Assembly (NCBI GenBank): GCA_021203425.1
Contig: JAJQBF010000031.1
Coordinates: 1-16,030, forward strand
Direction: 5' to 3'
Length of the DNA stretch: 16,030 nt
DNA from: Clostridiales bacterium
GTDB lineage: Bacteria > Bacillota > Clostridia > Lachnospirales > CAG-274
Positions within the stretch are counted from its first letter, which is position 1. The number at the start of each line of letters is the position of its first letter. Positions 1 through 7,556 of the stretch are shown here, in pieces. The notes beneath the pieces were generated by a model that had not been told where the DNA came from, ran no database searches, and saw only the letters and a program-made list of their open reading frames with translations. The translations under genes were made by a program, and so were the position numbers.

Positions 1-1311
1 CTTATGTATTTTACTAATTTTATCAAAAAAAGAATTTTAAACGGAAATGAAGGCTTATTGCTGTTCACCCTTTATATTCTTTTAATTCTTTTATCCTTTG
101 CCATATCCCCCTTTAATTATATGTTTATACCTATTTTGGGCTTTCTTGTTATAGTTACACTTCTTTTGTCAACGGGAATTGCTTTGATATTTGTTTCCGT
201 TGTAACGGCGATTACAATGCTTATTACCGGCGGAGATGCAGGGTATTTCTTATTCTTTATAATAAGCGGTCATATGATGGTTCTTATGGTTTGTGTGACG
301 AAGAAAAGAGGAGTTGCCCTTTTTAACGGCTTTTTAGCCTCGGTTATAAGCGGTGTTGTTATGCTTGGAATTTCATTGGTAGACGGAACAATACCGAGTC
401 TTTTAACACTTGCCAAGGCAGGTTTTACAGCTTTTGTTTCCTTTGTATATGTACTTGTTGCCATAGGAAGTCTTTATGTTTGGGAGGCAATCTTCGGTAT
501 AGCCTCCGACCTTCGTCTTTCGGAGCTTGTAAACCCGGATCAGCCCCTTATTAAAAGACTTCTTCTTGAGGCACCGGGTACATATCAGCACTGTCTTGTT
601 GTGGCAAACTTGGCTGAAACAGCCGCCTATGATATAGGCGCAAACCCCACACTGGCAAGAGTAGGCGCATATTATCACGACATAGGAAAGCTTTCAAACC
701 CGCAATATTTTACGGAAAATATAAAGGGAGAATCGCCCCATGACCATTTGGACGCCTACACAAGTGCAAGAATTATAAAACAGCACGTTGAAGACGGAAT
801 AACTCTCGGCAAAAAATTCAGACTCCCCTCCCCTATTCTGGATATTATATATGAACACCACGGAACGGGGATTATCAAGTTTTTCTATTATAAGGCTAAA
901 AATAACAAAAAATCCACAAGGGAAGTCAAAGAACAGGATTTCAGATATCCCTGCCGCCGACCGACTACCAAAGAGGCAACTGTCATAATGATTGCCGACA
1001 CGACGGAAGCCGCTGTCAGAAGTATAATGTCAAATAAAAAAGACGGTGAAGTTATTGATTTAAACACTGTTATAAACAACATAATTCAGGAAAAAATTAA
1101 AGACGGTCAGCTTACCGATAGCGGAATTACAATAAAGGATCTTGATACCGTTCAAAATACTCTTGTTGATATTTTAAAGGGAATGTATCACAGCAGAATA
1201 GCTTATCCCAAGGAAGACGACAAGGAGGACAAGCCTGCCGAAGAGACAAAGCCCGAATCTAAAACGGAAAGCAAAGGCAAAACCGAAGTAAAGGAAGGTG
1301 CCGAAAAGTGA
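1..1311 (+). CDS. pgpH: PgpH/YqfF-type cyclic-di-AMP phosphodiesterase, 5' end outside window
   Basis: Membrane-bound HD-domain phosphodiesterase, by family expected to hydrolyse the second messenger c-di-AMP. The frame is open to base 1, and PgpH proteins are usually about 700 residues, so the visible 435 residues (counted from an ATG at 4) are the C-terminal part and the N-terminal extracellular 7TMR-HDED region lies off the window. Residues about 19-170 contain roughly six hydrophobic membrane segments. The cytoplasmic HD domain follows at about 190-390, with QHCLVV near 197, the metal-binding H225-D226 in YYHDIGK, and EHHGT near 286. The last 35 residues form a Lys/Glu-rich low-complexity tail. 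The stop overlaps the GTG start of ybeY by 4 bases, so the two are translationally coupled. The role is inferred from family; the HD core is unambiguous. Confidence 0.93.
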   Translation, partial: LMYFTNFIKKRILNGNEGLLLFTLYILLILLSFAISPFNYMFIPILGFLVIVTLLLSTGIALIFVSVVTAITMLITGGDAGYFLFFIISGHMMVLMVCVTKKRGVALFNGFLASVISGVVMLGISLVDGTIPSLLTLAKAGFTAFVSFVYVLVAIGSLYVWEAIFGIASDLRLSELVNPDQPLIKRLLLEAPGTYQHCLVVANLAETAAYDIGANPTLARVGAYYHDIGKLSNPQYFTENIKGESPHDHLDAYTSARIIKQHVEDGITLGKKFRLPSPILDIIYEHHGTGIIKFFYYKAKNNKKSTREVKEQDFRYPCRRPTTKEATVIMIADTTEAAVRSIMSNKKDGEVIDLNTVINNIIQEKIKDGQLTDSGITIKDLDTVQNTLVDILKGMYHSRIAYPKEDDKEDKPAEETKPESKTESKGKTEVKEGAEK

Positions 1312-1769
1312 AACTCCTGTTTGAAAATGAAACAGATTTTATTGTAAGTGATGAGCTTAAGGAACTTTTTAACAAAGCGGTTTCAGAGGCTTTGAAATAT
1401 GAAAATTTTTCTGAAAATGTTGAAATCGGGCTGACTATTGTCTCGGGAGAGACAATAAGAGAGCTTAACAAAAAATTCAGGAATATAGACAGGGAAACAG
1501 ACGTGCTTTCGTTTCCACTTATAGATTTTAACGAAGAACTGCCCGACTTTTCCGAGCACCCCGTCCCTATGGGGGATATCGTAATAAGCATAGACAGGGC
1601 TAAACAGCAAAGCATAGAATACAACCACAGCCTTGAAAGAGAGCTTGGCTTTCTTACAGTTCATAGTATGCTCCATCTTATGGGCTATGACCATATGGCT
1701 GAAGATGAAGAAAAAGTTATGTTTTCAAAACAAAGAGAAATACTTAGTAAAATGGGGCTTGAAAGATGA
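1308..1769 (+). CDS. ybeY: Endoribonuclease YbeY (rRNA maturation factor)
   Basis: Single-domain zinc-dependent endoribonuclease of the UPF0054 family, involved in 16S rRNA 3'-end maturation and ribosome quality control. The diagnostic zinc site HSMLHLMGYDH is present (H119, H123, H129), as is the upstream TDVLSFP motif (64-70). The length of 153 residues is typical. The start is GTG at 1308, overlapping the pgpH stop as GTGA, with an AAGGAAGG ribosome binding site ending about 8 bases upstream. The stop overlaps the udg start in the same manner (ATGA at 1766-1769). The order pgpH-ybeY-era is a familiar Firmicutes arrangement; dgkA, often present between ybeY and era, is missing here. Confidence 0.96.
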   Translation: MKLLFENETDFIVSDELKELFNKAVSEALKYENFSENVEIGLTIVSGETIRELNKKFRNIDRETDVLSFPLIDFNEELPDFSEHPVPMGDIVISIDRAKQQSIEYNHSLERELGFLTVHSMLHLMGYDHMAEDEEKVMFSKQREILSKMGLER

Positions 1770-2327
1770 TAACATGGGAAGAGCTTGAAAAAATATTATA
1801 TAACTGCCGCAGATGTGAGCTTTGCCGACAGAGGCATAATGTGGTTTTGGGAACGGGAAACCGAAACTCAGACATTATGTTTGTGGGGGAAGGTCCCGGC
1901 TATCACGAAGACATTCAGGGGGAGCCTTTTGTAGGTCCTGCCGGTCAGCTTTTGGATAAAATGCTTGCGTCTATAGACCTTGACAGGCAAAAGGTTTATA
2001 TTGCAAACGTGGTGAAATGCCGTCCCCCTTGGAAACAGAGACCCTTCTCCCGAAGAAAGGGACGCCTGTCTTAATTATCTGAGGATACAATATTTGCTTG
2101 TAAAACCCAAAATAATTGTCTGTTTAGGCAGAATCGCCGCAATTTCCCTTATTACACCGAATTTTTCCATAACAAGAGACAGAGGCAAGTGGTATTATAA
2201 AAAGGGAGTACAGTTTACGGTTACATATCACCCCTCTGCTCTTTTGAGAGATGAAAGCAAAAAGAGGCTTGCATGGAAGGATTTAAAAGCAATAAGAGAA
2301 AAACTTAACGAATTGGAGAATAATTAA
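1766..2327 (+). pseudogene. Family-4 uracil-DNA glycosylase, broken by a one-base frameshift
   Basis: Type-4 (iron-sulfur) uracil-DNA glycosylase, which removes uracil from DNA for base excision repair. The first reading frame (1766-2074) has the cluster cysteines C14 and C17, the GEGPGYHEDIQGEPFVG active-site motif from about residue 42, and VKCRPP with C85. It then runs out of frame and stops at 2074. A second frame carries LVKPKIIVCLG and the catalytic HPSALLR motif and ends at 2327. Removing one T from the CCCCCTT at 2024-2030 restores the family sequence CRPPGNRDPSPEERDACLNY, including the fourth cysteine, and gives a 186-residue protein of normal length. Without correction the product lacks the HPS motif and one cluster cysteine and should be inactive. 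A sequencing error is quite possible. It overlaps ybeY by 4 bases and era starts 1 base after its stop. Confidence 0.88.
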
Positions 2328-2328
2328 A

Positions 2329-3234
2329 ATGGAAAATAATTTCAAGTCGGGTTTTGTGTCTATTATAGGCCGCCCAAACGTAGGCAAATCAACAATAATG
2401 AATCTGCTTATAGGCGAAAAAATAGCTATAATGAGCCACAGACCCCAGACAACAAGAAATAAAATAAGAACAATTTTAACAACCGATGATTTTCAGGCTG
2501 TTTTCATAGACACCCCCGGTCTTCATACACCTAAAAGCAAGCTGGGGGATTATATGGTCAAATCAGTCGAAAACGCTCTTAAAGAGGTTGACATTGTTCT
2601 ATACGTTGTAGAACCCTATGAAGAAATAAAAAAGTCCGATATGGACATTATAGAAAGACTCAAAGGCATCAAAACACCTGTTTATCTTATTATAAATAAA
2701 ATCGACACCGTTGAAAAGCCCGAGGTATTAAAGGTTATCGACGCTTACAGCAAGGTTTATGATTTTAAAGAGATTCTGCCTTTTTCCGCTTTAAAAGCTG
2801 TAAATTCGGAAGAACTTAAGGAACTTATAAAAAAGGGTCTGCCTGAAGGACCTAAATATTTCCCCGAAGATATGATAACAGATCAGCCGGAAAGACAGCT
2901 TTGCGCAGAAATTATAAGAGAAAAGGCGCTGTTTCTGCTGAACGAGGAAATCCCTCACGGTATAGCCGTTGAAGTTACCGCTATGAAAAAAAGAGAAGAC
3001 GGCGATATGACTGACGTGTTTGCCAATATATACTGTGAAAAAAATTCTCACAAGGGAATAATTATAGGCAAACAGGGAGCAATGCTTAAAAAAATAGGCA
3101 CAAAAGCAAGAATAGATATCGAAAGACTTTTAGGCAGCAAGGTTAATCTTAAGCTGTGGGTTAAAGTAAAAAAGGACTGGAGAGACAGAGAAAATTTGCT
3201 TAACGAATTCGGCTATAATAAAAAGAATATTTAA
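2329..3234 (+). CDS. era: GTPase Era (ribosome biogenesis)
   Basis: Essential GTPase that binds the 3' end of 16S rRNA and acts in assembly of the 30S subunit. The GTPase domain shows G1 GRPNVGKS (14-21), G2 PQTTRN (39-44), G3 DTPG (61-64), G4 NKID (123-126) and G5 SAL (153-155). A C-terminal KH RNA-binding domain has IIIGKQGAMLKKIG (about 244-257). The 301-residue length is standard. The ATG at 2329 follows the previous stop by one base, with GGAG about 10 bases upstream at 2315-2318. It is the last gene of the + strand operon; recO, frequently the next gene in Firmicutes, is not here. A terminator follows directly. Confidence 0.97.
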   Translation: MENNFKSGFVSIIGRPNVGKSTIMNLLIGEKIAIMSHRPQTTRNKIRTILTTDDFQAVFIDTPGLHTPKSKLGDYMVKSVENALKEVDIVLYVVEPYEEIKKSDMDIIERLKGIKTPVYLIINKIDTVEKPEVLKVIDAYSKVYDFKEILPFSALKAVNSEELKELIKKGLPEGPKYFPEDMITDQPERQLCAEIIREKALFLLNEEIPHGIAVEVTAMKKREDGDMTDVFANIYCEKNSHKGIIIGKQGAMLKKIGTKARIDIERLLGSKVNLKLWVKVKKDWRDRENLLNEFGYNKKNI

Positions 3235-3242
3235 AGTGATAA

Positions 3243-3284
3243 CGACCGGCTGTTATTTCCTGACAACAACCGGTCGATTTTTTA
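3243..3284 (+). terminator. Rho-independent terminator after era
   Basis: Perfect 7-bp outer stem CGACCGG (3243-3249) with CCGGTCG (3270-3276), with some further inner pairing (TGTT with AACA), followed immediately by ATTTTTTATA. It ends the rightward pgpH-ybeY-udg-era operon where it converges on dpaB. On the - strand the sequence after the hairpin is TTATCACTTT, so it would be at best a weak terminator for dpaB. Confidence 0.85.
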
Positions 3285-3860
3285 TAAAAGCAGGCTTTGA
3301 ATCTGTCTGCCGTAAAGAGCCTCTGAAACCGTTTCTTCGATTTTTGAAAAATCAGCCATAAGTGACATAGGCTTTAACTTACTGTTGTCTTGTCCGAAAG
3401 GAACAAAATAAATATTTTTCTTATTTAACAGCTGACCTATATTCTGAAAATTTCCGCTTAAGCCGTCATTTGTAGCTATTGCCAAAACAACGGGTTTTTC
3501 ATTGCGAAGATGTGACTTTACCGCAAGTGTAACGGGAGTGTCTGTTATGCCGTTGTTGAGCTTGGCAAGGGTATTTCCCGTACAGGGACACACAACCAAA
3601 ACATCACACATATTTTCAGGACCTATAGGCTCCGCCTCGGGTAAAGTCTCTATTACAGCTTTTTCGGAAATTTCCCTAAGCTTATTTTTAAAATCAGCAG
3701 CCCTGCCGAAACGTGTATCCGTTCCTGTGGCGTTATAACTCATTATAAATCTTAAATCGGCGCCCTTTTCCTTAAGCTTTTCAAATTCACCAATTGCTTT
3801 TTTAAATGTACAAAAGGAGCCGCAAATACAAACACCGATTTTCAAACCCTTTATATCCAA
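3282..3860 (-). CDS. dpaB: Dipicolinate synthase subunit B (SpoVFB/DpaB)
   Basis: Flavoprotein-fold subunit of dipicolinate synthase, which in the mother cell converts the lysine-pathway intermediate to dipicolinic acid, the calcium-chelated small molecule of the spore core. Sequence features match the family closely: KIGVCICGSFCTF near the start, TDTRFG, AEPIGP, CPCTGNTLAKLNNGITDTPV, a TNDGLSG segment and FVPFGQDN near the C-terminus. I place the start at TTG 3860, not at the ATG at 3888-3890. An excellent GGGAGGTG site (3866-3873) lies 7 bases upstream of the TTG but would fall inside the coding region of the longer form, and Bacillus SpoVFB begins at about this point. The resulting 192 residues are normal. 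The partner dpaA, usually directly upstream, is absent; the upstream neighbour is a CLC transporter 78 bases away. Confidence 0.92.
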   Translation of the reverse strand: MDIKGLKIGVCICGSFCTFKKAIGEFEKLKEKGADLRFIMSYNATGTDTRFGRAADFKNKLREISEKAVIETLPEAEPIGPENMCDVLVVCPCTGNTLAKLNNGITDTPVTLAVKSHLRNEKPVVLAIATNDGLSGNFQNIGQLLNKKNIYFVPFGQDNSKLKPMSLMADFSKIEETVSEALYGRQIQSLLL

Positions 3861-3865
3861 AAAAT

Positions 3866-3873
3866 CACCTCCC
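3866..3873 (-). promoter_or_regulatory. Ribosome binding site that decides the dpaB start
   Basis: Reads GGGAGGTG on the - strand, seven bases before TTG at 3860. It supports the TTG start over the upstream ATG at 3888-3890, which has no comparable site. Confidence 0.8.
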
Positions 3874-3938
3874 TGCTTATATATATTCATATATAGTCAG
3901 AGAGGTTCCTCTTTAAATTTTCAATATATTACAAAGCT

Positions 3939-5495
3939 TTATTGCTGTGCTCTGTCTCTGCTGAAATATTCATCGGCAAGGAGCAAATCCTTTTCGTAAA
4001 GAAGAAGAACAAGTTCATCACCGCTTTTTATTATAACATCGTTTTTAGGCACAATTACTTCGCCGTCTCTGTTTATGGAAGTAATCAAAAGGCTTTCGGG
4101 AAGATTAAGCTCCCCTACAGTCTTATGTACAACAGCCGATGTCATTTGTACGGGTATTTCAACAACAACTCTCTTGCCCTTATATTCTTCTTCGCCCTTT
4201 TGTTTTCTGAGGGTATTATGAAGAATCATTTCATAAATCGGACCGCAGCCGAATATCTCCGTTACCATAAAGGAAACGATTGTAACAACGCTTAAAAACA
4301 GGAACTGACTGAAACTGCCTGTCATTTCACAAACGAGAATAATTCCCGTTACGGGGGCTTTTGTTACGGCACCGAAAAAGCCGGCAAGGGAAACAGCAAT
4401 GAAAAAGCTCATACTGCCCGGGCTTGCGCCCATATATTTAACGAATATTGACGTACAAACTGCTCCGCAAAGTCCCCCTATTGTCAAAAGGGGAAGGAAA
4501 ATGCCTCCCGGTGCCTTTGAGGCAAAACAGAACTCAGTAAACAAAAATTTAACAACAAGCAGCGCAATAAGCATACCTATGCCGTAATTTGCCTCGGGCA
4601 GGGCATCTACAAGAGAATGACCGCCGCCTAAAAGCTGGGGAAGTGTAAGGGCAATTATACCCGTAAGTATAAAAGCCGGAACAGGCATTAAAAAATCTGG
4701 AATTTTAAAAAGCTTTCCGTAGTTAATGGCTCCGAAAATTATGCATTTATTGAAAAGCACTGCTATAAGACCCAAAGCAACACCCAAAATAATTACGTAG
4801 TACATTGCGCTGTAAGGAATTCTGCCTACCTCGCCGAATGTAAAAACAGGCGATGTTCCGAAAACCTTTTTCGAAACCATATCGGCTGTTATGCCCGTAA
4901 GGGTTCCCCCTATAAATACATATTTATTAAAGGATTTGTGAAGTTCCTCCATAACAAACAGCGCTCCGGCAAAGGGCGCATTAAAAGCCGCCGCCAAGCC
5001 TGCCGCCGCTCCGAAAGTAAGGAGATAGCGCTCTCTTGTCTTATTGCCCTTTATAATACGAAAACGGCTTATTCCCAAGCCTGTTGCGGCACCTATCTGA
5101 ACAGAAGGACCTTCCCTTCCAAGCGACATTCCGGCGCCCAGACAAATAAGACCGCCCAAAAATTTAAGCACTAAAACTCTGAGCCAGTTAAACCTCATTT
5201 TCCCCAGTAAGACACCCTCAACCTGAGGGATACCGCTGCCTGAAATCAAAGGTTCACGCTTAACCATAAGACCGGCTGCCGCTCCTAAAACAATAAGAAC
5301 GGCAAACATAACCACGGCTTTAAAAACAGAATCAACCTTTGAATAACATGAAACGGAAAAATCGGATATAACCGCCAAAAGATATCTGTAAAGACTTACA
5401 ATAACTCCGGCTATAATTCCTATTATAATCCCTTCGGGAATTATAAGGTATTCGTATTTATTTTTGTTTAGTAGTGCTCTTTCCTCTGTGTCCAT
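3939..5495 (-). CDS. CLC-family chloride transporter with C-terminal RCK_C domain
   Basis: Voltage-gated-chloride-channel-family integral membrane protein of 518 residues. The three anion-pathway signatures are present: GSGIP (86-90), GREGP (126-130) and GGIFLP (330-335), and Y421 in PIYEMIL aligns with the pore tyrosine of E. coli ClcA. Both glutamates that define the 2Cl-/H+ exchangers are present, the gating Glu E128 and the internal proton Glu E184 in the EEL motif. It is therefore more likely an antiporter than a pure channel; this is an inference by alignment from memory. Membrane domain about 18-430; residues about 440-515 form a TrkA_C/RCK_C-like regulatory domain (KRVVVEIPV ... SGDELVLLL), common in Firmicutes CLCs. 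The start follows the SseB-like gene stop by three bases, so they are co-transcribed. GREGP with GSGIP argues against the fluoride-specific CLC-F clade. Confidence 0.93.
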   Translation of the reverse strand: MDTEERALLNKNKYEYLIIPEGIIIGIIAGVIVSLYRYLLAVISDFSVSCYSKVDSVFKAVVMFAVLIVLGAAAGLMVKREPLISGSGIPQVEGVLLGKMRFNWLRVLVLKFLGGLICLGAGMSLGREGPSVQIGAATGLGISRFRIIKGNKTRERYLLTFGAAAGLAAAFNAPFAGALFVMEELHKSFNKYVFIGGTLTGITADMVSKKVFGTSPVFTFGEVGRIPYSAMYYVIILGVALGLIAVLFNKCIIFGAINYGKLFKIPDFLMPVPAFILTGIIALTLPQLLGGGHSLVDALPEANYGIGMLIALLVVKFLFTEFCFASKAPGGIFLPLLTIGGLCGAVCTSIFVKYMGASPGSMSFFIAVSLAGFFGAVTKAPVTGIILVCEMTGSFSQFLFLSVVTIVSFMVTEIFGCGPIYEMILHNTLRKQKGEEEYKGKRVVVEIPVQMTSAVVHKTVGELNLPESLLITSINRDGEVIVPKNDVIIKSGDELVLLLYEKDLLLADEYFSRDRAQQ

Positions 5496-5498
5496 AAT

Positions 5499-6494
5499 TT
5501 AGAATATTCCGAATACTTTCCTTGTATAAAACGGCTTTTTATTTATGATTCCGTCCTTGGCAAATTTTTCGCCTGACGTCATTATGGTAAGTTCCTTTTC
5601 GGGATTTTCAGCCGTTTCTTTGTATATTTCTCTGATTTCGTTGTAAATTACTTCCTTTGCGTCCTTGTCGCCCTTACAGTCAATTACAACAAGGGGAGAA
5701 GGCTTTCCATGGTCGGAACGGTAAATTTCAAGGAAATATGCCGCTGTTACACTCTTTTCACCTCTGAAATATTGTTTCAGTTTGGAAGTAATTTCATAGG
5801 GTTCTTCTAATGGCTCGCCTATATAAAGAATATCATCGTCGGCAGACTTCTTAGGTGTGACAGTGTGAGGAACGGCAGAGCCGGGAACGGTTATTCCCTC
5901 ATCGCCGGAAACTGCCGGAGTTAAGGGCTGTGTTCCCGGTGCGCCGGCGGCTTGTCTTGCTCTTAACTGTTCAGCCGCTTTTTTAATATTAGCGTCCATT
6001 AGGTCGATTGTTTTTTCATCGATCATAAGACCGTGTTCAAAGGGATTTATAAGAATTCCCTTAATTTGACCCTTTTGGCTTACGGCAATTCTGACAATCT
6101 CGGGAAAAGGCAGTCCTGCTGCTTCCTTAGGGGTATTGTTTTGCTGTTTCTTAATCTGATCCCAGTCGGTAAAAACACCTAAAAGATTGTCGCCGTTTTT
6201 GTTTTTAAGAGTTAAAAACTGGAGCTGAACCTCTGTTTTGCCCTCTTTTTCGGTTTTATTAAGGGCATTGCAGGGGATAAGAAGTCTTGATTTAAACAGC
6301 TGCTGAATAAAGGCTGCCTGTGTGTTTGTGCTTGGGTCTGCCTTGAAAACCTCCATAGCCTTACAAAGTATATGGTTTGTAATCTGCTGTTGGGGCTGCT
6401 GCTGTTGATTTGCTCCGGCTGCTGCTTTGTTTGCAACGGGACCTACGTTGGGAACTGCCTTGGACTTAATTAAAGGCGGTTTATTGCTGCTCAT
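5499..6494 (-). CDS. SseB-family protein (enhanced serine sensitivity type)
   Basis: 331-residue protein that resembles the SseB family, whose biochemical role is not established. It has an N-terminal disordered stretch rich in Ala, Pro and Gln (residues about 12-40, with NQQQQPQQQ). An SseB N-terminal-like domain follows at about 40-175 (LLIPCNAL, LLGVFTDWDQI, GILINPFEHGLMI). A Pro/Gly/Thr-rich linker at about 185-225 leads to an SseB C-terminal-like domain (LYIGEPLEEP, AAYFLEI, VIDCKGD). No signal peptide or membrane segment is seen, so it should be cytoplasmic. The ATG at 6494 has an AGAGGTG site about 10 bases upstream. It lies between asnA (34 bases upstream) and the CLC gene (3 bases downstream). 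The domain assignment is from sequence pattern only. Confidence 0.8.
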   Translation of the reverse strand: MSSNKPPLIKSKAVPNVGPVANKAAAGANQQQQPQQQITNHILCKAMEVFKADPSTNTQAAFIQQLFKSRLLIPCNALNKTEKEGKTEVQLQFLTLKNKNGDNLLGVFTDWDQIKKQQNNTPKEAAGLPFPEIVRIAVSQKGQIKGILINPFEHGLMIDEKTIDLMDANIKKAAEQLRARQAAGAPGTQPLTPAVSGDEGITVPGSAVPHTVTPKKSADDDILYIGEPLEEPYEITSKLKQYFRGEKSVTAAYFLEIYRSDHGKPSPLVVIDCKGDKDAKEVIYNEIREIYKETAENPEKELTIMTSGEKFAKDGIINKKPFYTRKVFGIF

Positions 6495-6528
6495 AAATTT
6501 AATACACCTCTTTAGTTATTTTTTATTT

Positions 6529-7544
6529 TTATAATATATTTACACCTAATTCTCTTGCTTTCAAATATGTTTCCTTACTCCAGATTGAAACCTGAATTTC
6601 GCCTATATGGGCTTTTCTTAAGAAATACATACAAATTCTGGACTGACCTATTCCGCCGCCGATTGTATAGGGCAGCTTTTCCTCCTGAACTGCCTTCTGG
6701 AAAGGAAGTTCGGCTCTTTCAGGGCAGCCCGATAATTCAAGCTGTTTTAAAAGACTTCTTTTGTCAACTCTTATACCCATTGATGAAAGCTCATAAGCAA
6801 TATCAAGTAAGGGATAGTAAACAACTATATCGCCGTTAAGCTCCCAGTCGTCATAGTCGGGGGCTCTGCCGTCGTGCTTTATGCCGCTTTTAAGAAATCC
6901 CCCTATTTTCATAACGAAAATTGCGCCCTTGTCCTTTGCCTCCATATGCTCTCTTTCCTTCGGGGGAAGGTCTGGATATTTGTCTTCAAGCTCCTGAGTT
7001 GTTATAAATGTAATATGGTCGGGAAGCATAGGCTTAATATAGTCATATTCGCTGGCCATATATTTTTCCGTTCTTTTAAGGGCTGTGTATACTTTTTCAA
7101 CAACATCCTTCAATGTTTCTTCTGTTCTGTCCTCTTTTTTGATTATTTTCTCCCAGTCCCACTGATCAACGAAAATAGAGTGAAGATTGTCGGTTTCCTC
7201 ATCACGTCTTATGGCGTTCATATCGGTATAAAGCCCTTCGCCGTAGGAAAAGCCGTATTTTTCAAGTGCCATTCTCTTCCATTTAGCAAGTGAATGTACT
7301 ATTTCACAGGTCATACCCTCCATTTCCTTTATTTTATGTCAAAGGTTACCGGTCTTTCTACGCCGTTTAAGTTGTCGTTAAGCCCTGTTTTGGGGTCTAC
7401 AAAAAGGGGGGCGGTTACTCTTGCCAAATTCAGCTGTTTTGAAAGCGAATTCTGAAAATGATCCTTAACCTTTTTAATGGCGATTTGTGTTTCGTGTAAG
7501 TCAAGAGCCGACTTATAGCCCTCGGGAATATAAAAGTTGTCCAT
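6529..7544 (-). pseudogene. asnA: Aspartate-ammonia ligase (AsnA), split by a 5-bp tandem duplication
   Basis: Ammonia-dependent asparagine synthetase (class II aminoacyl-tRNA-synthetase fold), making Asn from Asp, ATP and ammonia. The first part, 71 residues from ATG 7544 (AAAGGAG site upstream), contains LHETQIAIKKVKDHF and ends at TAA 7329-7331. The rest continues in another frame from ATG 7321-7323 with VHSLAKWKRMAL, GEGLYTDMNAIRRDE, HSIFVDQWDWE, RAPDYDDW and IGGGIGQSR, that is, all of the conserved core. The junction reads ATAAAATAAAGG on the - strand: two copies of ATAAA (7328-7337). With one copy the reading is DIKEMEGMTCEIVHS, the spacing expected for AsnA, and the protein is 336 residues (E. 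coli AsnA is 330). Downstream partner of asnS with 12 bases between. Reinitiation at 7323, five bases after the stop, could produce the large fragment, but activity without the N-terminal helix and strands is doubtful. Confidence 0.93.
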
Positions 7545-7556
7545 AGTTTTTCTCCT

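Noticed and set aside
403..678. Antisense reading frames inside pgpH, and similar ones opposite ybeY, era, clc, asnS, lgt and the M16 genes
   Set aside because: They lie opposite strongly supported genes, lack good ribosome binding sites and show no recognisable domain.
2018..2040. Programmed +1 ribosomal frameshift in the uracil-DNA glycosylase
   Set aside because: The site CCC CCT TGG has no stop-codon or rare-codon stall typical of +1 sites, and I know no frameshifting in this family; a plain indel explains it.
3905..3916. AGAGG-TT-CCTCT hairpin between the CLC gene and dpaB
   Set aside because: Two-base loop cannot form a normal hairpin and no T-run follows; too weak to call a terminator or operator.
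6212..6436. Open frame of 74 codons on the same strand inside the SseB-like gene
   Set aside because: Gln/Ser-rich product produced by reading the repetitive Gln/Ala region out of frame; no own start signal.
5499..7323. Possible defence or secretion island around the SseB-like gene
   Set aside because: The neighbours are ordinary amino-acid and ion-transport genes, and no nuclease, effector or toxin domain is visible.
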